This document shows positions 22,956 through 30,242 of a DNA stretch of 36,291 nt, one piece after another. The translations under genes and the position numbers were made by a program. How positions within the stretch are numbered: position 1 is the stretch's first letter; each line of letters starts with the position of its first letter. A model generated the notes under the pieces. That model was not told the origin of the DNA, ran no database searches, and saw nothing but the letters and a program-made list of their open reading frames with translations. Source of the stretch: Chlamydiota bacterium (GTDB lineage Bacteria; Chlamydiota; Chlamydiia; Chlamydiales; Parachlamydiaceae); the NCBI GenBank assembly GCA_013285965.1, contig JABDGQ010000004.1, forward strand, positions 1 through 36,291. Direction: 5' to 3'.

Positions 22956-23966
22956 CTACTCCTGACTGTTAAAGCGTTGCGTTAATTTAGCAACACAAGA
23001 GTTTTGTAGAAGATCAAGGGCGCGCTTAATTCCATAAAATAAAGCCATTGGTGAGGCGTGACCATGACATTTGATTAACACTCGTTGCACCCCACAAACT
23101 ATCGCCCCACTATATTCATCATAATCACACAGCTGCCCCAACTGCTGATAAATCTCTTTACTAGTATCGGGCAAAATTTTTTGTAAATTTTTTTGAATTT
23201 TTTGCATTAGAAAAAAGGAAATACCTTCAATTGCTTTTAAAAATATATTGCCAGTGAAACCATCGGCTACTAACACATCAACATCTCCATGAAAAATGCT
23301 ATTGCTTTCAATATTCCCAATAAAACACAATTTTTTCTCATCGTGCAATGCCTCTAATTTTTGATAAGCTTGTCGTATCTCTGAGGTACCTTTTTTTGAT
23401 TCAATGCCAATATTTAATAGACCAACACGCGGGTTTGTTTCTGTTTGGCAACATTGCACATAAGCAACCCCTAATTTAGCACATTGCACTAAATAATCAG
23501 CTTTGCCATGAACATGTCCACCAACATCAATAATAGCAACATCTTTCTTTTTAGTGGGTAAGGAGGCCAAAAGAGAAGGTCTTTTAACTCCGGGGAGACG
23601 AGGCAAAAACAGCGTGGCCCCAGCAATTAAAGCACCGGTATTACCGCAAGAAACAAAAGCATCCAACAGCTGTTTTTTGAGAAGCTTGAGACCTATTAAC
23701 ATCGAAGAATTTTTTTTTTGCCGATGAGCCGTCAATGGATCGTCATGCATTTCGATGACTTCATTTACCACTTGAAATTCTAAACGTGGATGATTAGACA
23801 AATTAAAGCATGGATAGCGCTCAAGAATACTAAGCCGAGCTGCCTCGGTAACAAAAACCACTAAAATTGCGCTGGGATGACTTTTAATTGTTTTTTCAAC
23901 AGCTTCAAACAAAATTTCTGGGGAGCAATTTCCCCCCAATAAATCGACACCAATACGCAATTGCAT
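22956..23966 (-). CDS. plsX: Phosphate acyltransferase PlsX
   Basis: 336 residues. PlsX converts acyl-ACP to acyl-phosphate at the start of phospholipid synthesis, as a peripheral membrane enzyme. Markers are IGVDLLGGNCSPE at the start (DxxGGD-like; the Asp after GG is Asn here), VSCGNTGALIAGATL, PRLPGVKRPSLLASLPT, VDVLVADGFTGNIFLKAIEG, and GVQRVLIKCHGHASP. It lies 7 bases after rpmF and ends in the Shine-Dalgarno of CADD. The yceD-rpmF-plsX order is widely conserved. Confidence 0.92.
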   Translation of the reverse strand: MQLRIGVDLLGGNCSPEILFEAVEKTIKSHPSAILVVFVTEAARLSILERYPCFNLSNHPRLEFQVVNEVIEMHDDPLTAHRQKKNSSMLIGLKLLKKQLLDAFVSCGNTGALIAGATLFLPRLPGVKRPSLLASLPTKKKDVAIIDVGGHVHGKADYLVQCAKLGVAYVQCCQTETNPRVGLLNIGIESKKGTSEIRQAYQKLEALHDEKKLCFIGNIESNSIFHGDVDVLVADGFTGNIFLKAIEGISFFLMQKIQKNLQKILPDTSKEIYQQLGQLCDYDEYSGAIVCGVQRVLIKCHGHASPMALFYGIKRALDLLQNSCVAKLTQRFNSQE

Positions 23967-23973
23967 TATTTGA

Positions 23974-24156
23974 TTATTCGGTTTTTTGTGCTACATATAC
24001 CTTGTTTTTATAAGTTCCACAACCAGCACACATGCTATGTGATAAATGCGCTAAGCCACAATTTGGACAGGCATTTAATTGTTTTGGTACTTTTGCATGA
24101 TGTGATCGCTTGGAATTTTTGCGTGCATTTGATAAGCGATTGCGTGGTACTGCCAT
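23974..24156 (-). CDS. rpmF: Ribosomal protein L32 (bL32)
   Basis: 60 residues, MAVPRNRLSNARKNSKRSHH at the start followed by the zinc-ribbon form with two CxxC pairs (ACPNCG and MCAGCG). The start has a Shine-Dalgarno GGGAGA just upstream. Its place between yceD and plsX is the usual one. Confidence 0.95.
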   Translation of the reverse strand: MAVPRNRLSNARKNSKRSHHAKVPKQLNACPNCGLAHLSHSMCAGCGTYKNKVYVAQKTE

Positions 24157-24180
24157 GATTGATAATCTCCCTAAGTGATT

Positions 24181-24720
24181 TTAGTGTTCTTGTTCTGATT
24201 GTAAATCCCATTTCAAATCAGCAAATGGCAATATTTTCTCTTCCCCTAAGTCTTCGGAAGAATTTTCAGTATTTTGAAAATATTTAGCATAGGCTGTGCG
24301 CTGCGGGCAATTTCCACTGTTGCATTCCACAAAGTGTGGAATTTCAAGCAGTATTGTTTCGCGCAATAACTCTTTAAAATTGTATATACCAGATTTAATG
24401 TTAGTTAGTGGTTCACTGGCATATATATTTTCTATTTCAACAGGTACGTTGACTGCTTCATTGCATATATTGCAGGGAATAGTAGCTTGTGTTTGGATAG
24501 ACCAACACATAAGCAATTCATGCTCCGCTATATAAACTACTCCATTGACTTTCACGGGAAAATGAAAACCTAAATTAGGCTCACTTATATCCAAAAAGTC
24601 AGGTGGCAACACTTCACTAATCAGTTTTTCTTGCCCATCGCGGAGCTGTTCTACAAAAATTTTAAAAATATCATCCATGATGGCGACAAAAACTATTAAT
24701 TGGTAATGGTAGTTCATCAT
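24181..24720 (-). CDS. yceD: YceD/DUF177 family protein
   Basis: Up to 179 residues. The family is recognised mainly by position (upstream of rpmF and plsX) and by the central CNICNEAVNVPVEIENIYAS with a CxxC pair, plus a later CNSGNCPQ. YceD proteins are linked to 23S rRNA processing or accumulation in bacteria and plastids. The start is uncertain: the first 14 residues (MMNYHYQLIVFVAI) look unlike the family, and Met15 (codon ending at 24678) starts the more typical MDDIFKIFVEQLRDG. No good Shine-Dalgarno is visible for either. A hairpin lies 22 bases upstream of the distal start. Confidence 0.75.
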   Translation of the reverse strand: MMNYHYQLIVFVAIMDDIFKIFVEQLRDGQEKLISEVLPPDFLDISEPNLGFHFPVKVNGVVYIAEHELLMCWSIQTQATIPCNICNEAVNVPVEIENIYASEPLTNIKSGIYNFKELLRETILLEIPHFVECNSGNCPQRTAYAKYFQNTENSSEDLGEEKILPFADLKWDLQSEQEH

Positions 24721-24741
24721 ATAACAAGCGTTGATTTTTAT

Positions 24742-24770
24742 GCCAGTTATTTGCTAAATAGCTGGCTTTT
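24742..24770. terminator. Orphan hairpin with T-rich flank upstream of yceD
   Basis: GCCAGTTATTT (24742-24752) pairs with AAATAGCTGGC (24756-24766) with one wobble and a 3-base loop, followed on the plus strand by TTTTGAATTTTTTA. It looks like a plus-strand terminator, yet no plus-strand gene ends here. It may instead sit in the yceD leader. Confidence 0.4.
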
Positions 24771-24887
24771 GAATTTTTTAACCTTTCAACTCACCTTACG
24801 TTAAAGGGCAAAAAAAACTCAAAACTCAGATTAGAGTGAATTACCCCCCCATATCGGCAATTTTTTTGTGGAAAAGAACCAGCTAAT

Positions 24888-24904
24888 CACCTAAAATTTA
24901 GGTG
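24888..24904. promoter_or_regulatory. Perfect palindrome in the yceD-rng divergent region
   Basis: CACCTAAA-A-TTTAGGTG, 8-bp arms around one base, lies 73 bases before the rng ATG. The size and symmetry would suit a dimeric repressor site. No factor can be named from the sequence. Confidence 0.35.
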
Positions 24905-24976
24905 GACTAATTCTCCGTGTTATTGTCAATAGCCCCACAGACCATTGTCATTAAATATCACACATAAAAGGGCCAG

Positions 24977-26509
24977 ATGTACGAAATCCTACTTAATATT
25001 GAATCCAAAGAAACTCGTTACGCACTCTTAAAAAATGGAGTGTTACGCGATTTAACCGTTGAACGCAAAAAAGAAAAACAACTCACTGGCAATATTTATC
25101 GCGGTTGCGTAAAAAATATTTTACACAATATTCAATCAGCTTTTATTGACATAAACGAAGGTGAGAACGGTTTTATTCATATTTCGGATATCATAAAGAA
25201 CACTAAGAAATTTGAACAATTATTTGATATGGACTTTGATCTTGATTATGATATTAATGCACAAAAAGATCAAGAAGCCATGGCCATCGAGCAACTTTTA
25301 AAGCCAGATCAACCAGTTTTAGTGCAGGTTGTAAAAGAACCGATCGGCTCTAAAGGCGCTCGTTTAACTTCTAATATCTCTATCGCCGGTCGCTATTTAG
25401 TTTTACTACCAAATTCATATCATTGTGGTGTTTCGCGCAAAATTGAAGATCCAGCAGCACGTGAGCGTTTGAAAAAACTCATCCGCTCTTTTGAAATGCC
25501 CCAAGAAATGGGCTTGATTTGCCGCACTGCCAGCGCCAGCGCCACAACTGAGATGCTAGTGGCGGAAGCTAACGATTTGCTACAGCATTGGCAAAGTATT
25601 GTGGATAATTTTCAAAAAGCTACTGCCCCTACCATATTGTATACAGAATCAGACATTATTAAACGGGCTGTGCTAACAGCTATTGATAAACGTTATGATC
25701 GCTTACTTGTTGACGATTACGAAACTTATCAAACCTGCAAACGATTGTATAGTCGTTACGCCAGCGAACATAATTTAGTGATAGAATATTATCGCGATAA
25801 AAAACCAATGTTTGAGCGCTTTAACATAGAACGTGAAATCGAAAAAACATTACGCCGCAAAATTTGGCTCTCTAGTGGCGGTTATCTATATTTTGATCAT
25901 ACTGAAGCAATGTTCACCATTGATGTAAATTCTGGACGCAGCACTACACACAAAGTTGATGTGGAAGAATCTTTATTGCGCATTAATTTAGAGGCAGCTG
26001 ATGAAATTTCACGACAGCTGCGATTGCGTAATATTGGTGGTTTGATTATTTGCGATTTTATCGACATGCGCTTGCGCAAAAATCAACGTCGCCTATTGGA
26101 AAGATTGAAAGATTGCATGAAAGACGATTCAGCCAAATGCACTATTCTAGGGATGAGTGAATTTGGCTTAGTAGAAATGACACGACAACGTAATCGTGGT
26201 TCGCTGATGCAAACCATTTTTGCCCCTTGTCCTTACTGTTTGGGTAGTGGCATGGTAAAATCTCATGAAAGCATGTCTATTGAGGTTGAGCGCTGTTTGA
26301 AGAAAATCATCTCATGGCATGAAATATTTAGCCTCAAATTAGTGGTTCATCCTGAACTGGCGCAATATTTAACAGTCGTTGATAAATCACACCTTTTCAA
26401 TATGGCCAATTATTTTAAAGCTACTTTAAACTTACAAACTGATGATTCTTTGCATCTTAATGATTTTCATTTTTATTCCACTATCAACGGTAAACGAATT
26501 CAGGTTTAA
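24977..26509 (+). CDS. rng: Ribonuclease E/G family endoribonuclease
   Basis: 510 residues, RNase G size, without the long C-terminal degradosome arm of RNase E. The S1-like domain contains YRGCVKNILHNIQSAFIDI and GENGFIHISDI. The 5'-sensor region has EPIGSKGARLTSNISIAGRYLVLLP. The DNase-I-like catalytic part has FTIDVNSGRST and GGLIICDFIDM, supplying the Mg-binding Asp residues. Zinc-link cysteines are Cys418 and Cys421 in CPYCLGSG. It processes rRNA and starts mRNA decay. plsB follows after 3 bases. The rng-plsB pair divergent from yceD-rpmF-plsX matches the chlamydial order. Confidence 0.93.
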   Translation: MYEILLNIESKETRYALLKNGVLRDLTVERKKEKQLTGNIYRGCVKNILHNIQSAFIDINEGENGFIHISDIIKNTKKFEQLFDMDFDLDYDINAQKDQEAMAIEQLLKPDQPVLVQVVKEPIGSKGARLTSNISIAGRYLVLLPNSYHCGVSRKIEDPAARERLKKLIRSFEMPQEMGLICRTASASATTEMLVAEANDLLQHWQSIVDNFQKATAPTILYTESDIIKRAVLTAIDKRYDRLLVDDYETYQTCKRLYSRYASEHNLVIEYYRDKKPMFERFNIEREIEKTLRRKIWLSSGGYLYFDHTEAMFTIDVNSGRSTTHKVDVEESLLRINLEAADEISRQLRLRNIGGLIICDFIDMRLRKNQRRLLERLKDCMKDDSAKCTILGMSEFGLVEMTRQRNRGSLMQTIFAPCPYCLGSGMVKSHESMSIEVERCLKKIISWHEIFSLKLVVHPELAQYLTVVDKSHLFNMANYFKATLNLQTDDSLHLNDFHFYSTINGKRIQV

Positions 26510-26512
26510 TAG

Positions 26513-27538
26513 ATGAGTCAGGTTATTAATAAACAAAGCATTGAGCAATTGTTTGATGGTGAAAAACAACAACTTATTACACCTTATTTTGCACAGATTA
26601 TTGCTGATTTATATTTACATTATTCACAGGCACTTAGCAATACAACACACTGGCCTGAAAGCAAAAAAAGATTTGAGACGCTAATCGATTTGATAGCACA
26701 GCAAATTCAAAATCCACACCCCTTTGCTATTTTTCACAAGGCTATACGCGCCCCTTTTGATTATTATCAATTTGGTCTTGATTTTATTAGACCATTTATT
26801 GATTTTGCGCACTCTAAGATTCTAGGAATGAAAAACTTAGTAAGTATTGAAGCACAAATCGCTAATAATGAAAACGTCATACTTTTTGCCAATCACCAGA
26901 TCGAACCAGACCCGCAAACTATTAGTTTGTTATTGGAAAAAACCCATCCAACGTTAGCTGAAAATCTTATTTTCATTGCCGGTCACCGCGTAATTAGCGA
27001 TCCTATGGCTATTCCGATGAGTATGGGACGTAATTTGCTGTGTATATATTCTAAAAAACATATCGCCCATCCTGTCGATGAAAAACAAATAAAAATGTTA
27101 CACAATCAACGAACAATGAAAAAGATGGCAGAATTGCTACAAGAAGGTGGCCACTGCATTTATGTTGCACCCAGTGGCGGGCGCGACCGGCCAAATGCAC
27201 AAGGAGATGTGGAAGTGGCCCCATTTGATCCGCAAAGTATAGAATTATTGTACCTTACTGCTGCACAAAGTACTAAAAAAACACATTTTTATCCACTAGC
27301 CTTGCGCACCTATGATCTTATGCCACCGCCAGGCCAAACTGGCAAAGAGCTTGGCGAAAAACGGATAATGGCTATCACACCTGTATATTTAGCGTTTGGA
27401 GAAGAACTTGATATGGACAACTCTGCTGCTCAGCAATTAGCACTAGACAAGCGCGCAAAACGAAATAAAAGGGCACAATATATTTACGATAAAGTCAACT
27501 CTGACTATCAACGCCTCTTATCTATTAAGAGCGCTTAA
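26513..27538 (+). CDS. plsB: Glycerol-3-phosphate acyltransferase, plastid-like type
   Basis: 341 residues, the soluble chloroplast-like form rather than the 800-residue E. coli PlsB. The catalytic H(x4)D box is NHQIEPDP with His128 and Asp133, preceded by ENVILFA. The glycerol-phosphate block YVAPSGGRDRPNAQG follows, then FDPQSIELL. The enzyme acylates glycerol 3-phosphate to lysophosphatidate, the step after the acyl donors. It is probably translated from the same message as rng (3-base gap). A strong hairpin shared with the convergent symporter gene follows. Confidence 0.92.
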   Translation: MSQVINKQSIEQLFDGEKQQLITPYFAQIIADLYLHYSQALSNTTHWPESKKRFETLIDLIAQQIQNPHPFAIFHKAIRAPFDYYQFGLDFIRPFIDFAHSKILGMKNLVSIEAQIANNENVILFANHQIEPDPQTISLLLEKTHPTLAENLIFIAGHRVISDPMAIPMSMGRNLLCIYSKKHIAHPVDEKQIKMLHNQRTMKKMAELLQEGGHCIYVAPSGGRDRPNAQGDVEVAPFDPQSIELLYLTAAQSTKKTHFYPLALRTYDLMPPPGQTGKELGEKRIMAITPVYLAFGEELDMDNSAAQQLALDKRAKRNKRAQYIYDKVNSDYQRLLSIKSA

Positions 27539-27556
27539 TTACTAATTTTACGCATA

Positions 27557-27584
27557 AATAGACTTCTTTCGAAAGGAGTCTATT
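27557..27584. terminator. Bidirectional terminator overlapping the symporter stop codon
   Basis: A 13-bp stem (27557-27569 with 27572-27584, one G-T wobble) has a two-base CG centre. It lies 19 bases after plsB and includes the TAG stop of the minus-strand symporter gene (27580-27582). T tails are short on both sides, so efficiency is uncertain. Confidence 0.65.
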
Positions 27585-28944
27585 CTGTAATTATGGCGTT
27601 AGCTGAAGTGGCTAACACGCTAGGTGTGGTAACTCTTGATGGCGCCGCCAAATCAAATGAAATTTCATTTCGCAACATAAAAATACCAACTCCATTGAGC
27701 AATAAAAGCGAAACCCCGGCTATGGCCATGGCTGTTTGTGCCTCATTTGTCCCTAGAAACGAAAATATAGTGAGCATTAGTATGGCATAAGTATAATAAC
27801 AAACTTTTCCCCAGCGCGCTGATAGATGCCGAGCACATTTTAACCCTACACAGAAATAGGCATTAATTGTGTTATAACCGAGCATAAAAAGAAAAATAGG
27901 CATAAAAAATTGCATGTATGGAAAATATTGACTTAAAGCTACTTGCACAAGCATACCAGCTTCTAGAGGCTCTTGCCACAACTGTGTAACCATCACTAGA
28001 AATAAGCTCATGGTACAGACTATAAATGTATCTAGAAAAATATCAAAAACAGCTAACGAAGCTTGTTTTTCAGGCATTTGCGTACTACTTTCGCTATGAA
28101 TGACAGAAGCATAACCGATACCAATATCACCTGTATAACATCCGCGACGTATACCATGTGAAATAGTGGTCATTAAACCAGCTCCTGCAAAACCACCAAT
28201 AGCGGCATGTCCACTAAAAGCAGAGACAAAAACTTGACGCAGCACTTCAGGCAATTCGCTCAGGTGATGCAATAGCACCCACCCACCCATACTCAAATAA
28301 ATGATTACAAAGATTGGCAAACTTTTGCTAGAAATCACTCCAACGCGTCGCACACCCCCACTACCTGCAAAAATCACTAGAGCCAATAATACTGCAATGA
28401 CTGCATAAAAATTTAACCCAAAATTATGTGCTAAACTAGTAGAAACAACACTAAAGAGATAGACTTCCACCCCATAGATACACAATAAAATACAGACTAG
28501 CTTTGGAATCCAGCTATTTTTAAAAATTTGTGCTAAAAAATACATCGGTCCACCATCATAGCCACCCTGCTCATTCATTACACGAAAGCGCAATCCCAAA
28601 TAGACTTCTGAATATTTTATAATCATACCCGCTATGGCCGTCACCCAAATCCAAAATAAAGCTCCTGGACCACCTATTTGTACAGCTGTACAAATAGCCA
28701 CGATATTGCCAATACCAATACAGCCACCTACAGCTGCAAAAAATGCTTGCAATGGATGTATGCCACGCTCGTTAGTCGCATGGCGAACACGAATTAAAGA
28801 AAAAAATGTCTTAAATACAGCTGGTAGTTGGCGAATCTGAAAAAATTTAGATTTGATTGATAGGTATAGTCCTAAGATAATCACCAGTGGCACGCCACAA
28901 TAAGTCCATAAAAAATGTTCTAAAAACTCTAAACTTTCTATCAT
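27580..28944 (-). CDS. Sodium:alanine/glycine symporter (AGCS family)
   Basis: 454 residues with about ten membrane helices. The AGCS signature is clear: VGGCIGIGNIVAICTAVQIGGPGALFWIW, then MIIKYSEVYLGLRFR. Further family segments are YDGGPMYFLAQ, AFSGHAAIGGFAG, and RRGCYTGDIGIGYASVIHS. It would import alanine or glycine with sodium across the inner membrane; Chlamydia carries the same family (annotated dagA). The gene is monocistronic. It converges on plsB and shares the terminator. Confidence 0.92.
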   Translation of the reverse strand: MIESLEFLEHFLWTYCGVPLVIILGLYLSIKSKFFQIRQLPAVFKTFFSLIRVRHATNERGIHPLQAFFAAVGGCIGIGNIVAICTAVQIGGPGALFWIWVTAIAGMIIKYSEVYLGLRFRVMNEQGGYDGGPMYFLAQIFKNSWIPKLVCILLCIYGVEVYLFSVVSTSLAHNFGLNFYAVIAVLLALVIFAGSGGVRRVGVISSKSLPIFVIIYLSMGGWVLLHHLSELPEVLRQVFVSAFSGHAAIGGFAGAGLMTTISHGIRRGCYTGDIGIGYASVIHSESSTQMPEKQASLAVFDIFLDTFIVCTMSLFLVMVTQLWQEPLEAGMLVQVALSQYFPYMQFFMPIFLFMLGYNTINAYFCVGLKCARHLSARWGKVCYYTYAILMLTIFSFLGTNEAQTAMAIAGVSLLLLNGVGIFMLRNEISFDLAAPSRVTTPSVLATSANAIITE

Positions 28945-29050
28945 GATTACCGATATTTATTTAATATTTAAGACTTAACATTCAATTGAATTTAAAAATA
29001 AGTTTAACACATCTATTTTTAATACCAAAACTAAGATTGTAAATAATTAT

Positions 29051-29521
29051 CTAATAACAGTCAACTAATTTATTGATGTTCAAAAATTGATCTTTCCAAT
29101 AATAATTATCTAATAAACCTTCTGTTTTTCTACCCAGTATCAAATAACTTAAATAAATAGCTTCAAGTGATGCTAAACCACGCTGTGCATCAGGACAATC
29201 GGTTTGATAACGGGGGTAGGCGGTACGGTAATGCTCCGGTAAACTGCGCGGCAATAAGTTGGGAATATCTCTTGTTTTTTTTAACATTTTGGCCGCATAA
29301 CGCCATGTGGCATCCAATAATAATAGACCATGCGCGCCATCTTCAGAAGTTAATGGGGGCGCCTCCAATGTCAAAATAATATAATTGTCTAAGATGGGCA
29401 ATTGTTTATATGGAAAAGAGATAAAAATAAAATCAGCCCTTTTTTCCAAGCCCCTCAAGCTGCATTTTTTTAAATTTTCTTGTTGATGCCGTATTACAAC
29501 TGTATGTGGAAAAGATAGCAT
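29051..29521 (-). CDS. DTW/Tsr3-type aminocarboxypropyltransferase-like protein
   Basis: 156 residues. LLLLDATWRYAAKMLKK carries a D-x-T-W motif, followed by LLPRSLP, TAYPRYQTDCPD, and LASLEAIYLSYLILGR, the order seen in the DTW/Tsr3 superfamily. Family members transfer the 3-amino-3-carboxypropyl group from S-adenosylmethionine to tRNA or rRNA. I cannot tell which RNA this one modifies, or whether it sits closer to TapT or Tsr3. It is monocistronic, with an ATG at 29521. No strong Shine-Dalgarno is visible. Confidence 0.6.
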   Translation of the reverse strand: MLSFPHTVVIRHQQENLKKCSLRGLEKRADFIFISFPYKQLPILDNYIILTLEAPPLTSEDGAHGLLLLDATWRYAAKMLKKTRDIPNLLPRSLPEHYRTAYPRYQTDCPDAQRGLASLEAIYLSYLILGRKTEGLLDNYYWKDQFLNINKLVDCY

Positions 29522-29684
29522 TGCGACATATTTTTATAGAATTTTAATTCATTTAGGTAGCTTTCATTTTGAAAGGCAACTAAGATGAGTATTGTAACGG
29601 CAGTTCAATATAAATTCAACTCAATGCTTTTTCAGACTTATAGATTAAAAACATTATAAATTTTTTCAAAAGGAACTCTTTATT

Positions 29685-30182
29685 ATGAAAAAAATTACTC
29701 TTTCACTTAGTTTATGTACCCTCTTAGTAAGTGCCTTTGCCGCAGGTCAAAATCAGACTTTCAATCCTACTTTTTCGCAAGAGCCAATGACTATGCAATC
29801 AATTGCATGGCAAGATAACTATGATCAAGCAGTAGCTGCCGCAAAAGCTAGTAATAAACCTATTTTAATTTTGTTTACTGGTAGCACCTGGTGCCCAGCT
29901 TGTATCAAACTGGAAAAAGAAGTGTTGACTCATCCTGAGTTTGCCAGAGCACTCAGTGAACGTGTTGTTTTTTTAAAAGCCAATTTTCCAAGGCACTCAG
30001 CTGATAGCATGGCCCAATCACCTTTTCAAGAATTGCTTGAGCGCTATCATGTCAATTCCTTTCCGACCATGATAGTTACTACAGCGGATGGTAGACAACT
30101 ATTCCAAGTGGATTATCGTGCAGGTAGCGTAAATAACTATGTGCAAGAATTCCAACAAAAGCTCAATCAGCTAGGTCGTTAG
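29685..30182 (+). CDS. Exported thioredoxin-like protein with CPAC active site
   Basis: 165 residues. A signal peptide (MKKITLSLSLCTLLVSAFAA) is followed by a thioredoxin fold with FTGSTWCPACIKLEKEV, Cys70 and Cys73, and a cis-proline region SFPTMIV. It resembles the periplasmic thioredoxin_7/DUF255-like proteins. Chlamydia has similar exported disulfide proteins, which suits a cell envelope that depends on disulfide cross-linking; that role is an inference. A Shine-Dalgarno AAAGGA lies at about 29669-29674. The hairpin at 30199-30242 follows. Confidence 0.83.
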   Translation: MKKITLSLSLCTLLVSAFAAGQNQTFNPTFSQEPMTMQSIAWQDNYDQAVAAAKASNKPILILFTGSTWCPACIKLEKEVLTHPEFARALSERVVFLKANFPRHSADSMAQSPFQELLERYHVNSFPTMIVTTADGRQLFQVDYRAGSVNNYVQEFQQKLNQLGR

Positions 30183-30198
30183 TCTAATAACATGAGTT

Positions 30199-30242
30199 AA
30201 GACTTTTTTCGAGATTACATTTGAAATTTCGAAAAAAGTCTT
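30199..30242. terminator. Bidirectional terminator overlapping the rep stop codon
   Basis: A perfect 14-bp stem (30199-30212 with 30229-30242) has a T6 run in one arm and an A6 run in the other, so either strand gets a U-rich flank within the stem. It overlaps the first two bases of the complement of the stop of the minus-strand helicase gene (30241-30243). Confidence 0.7.
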
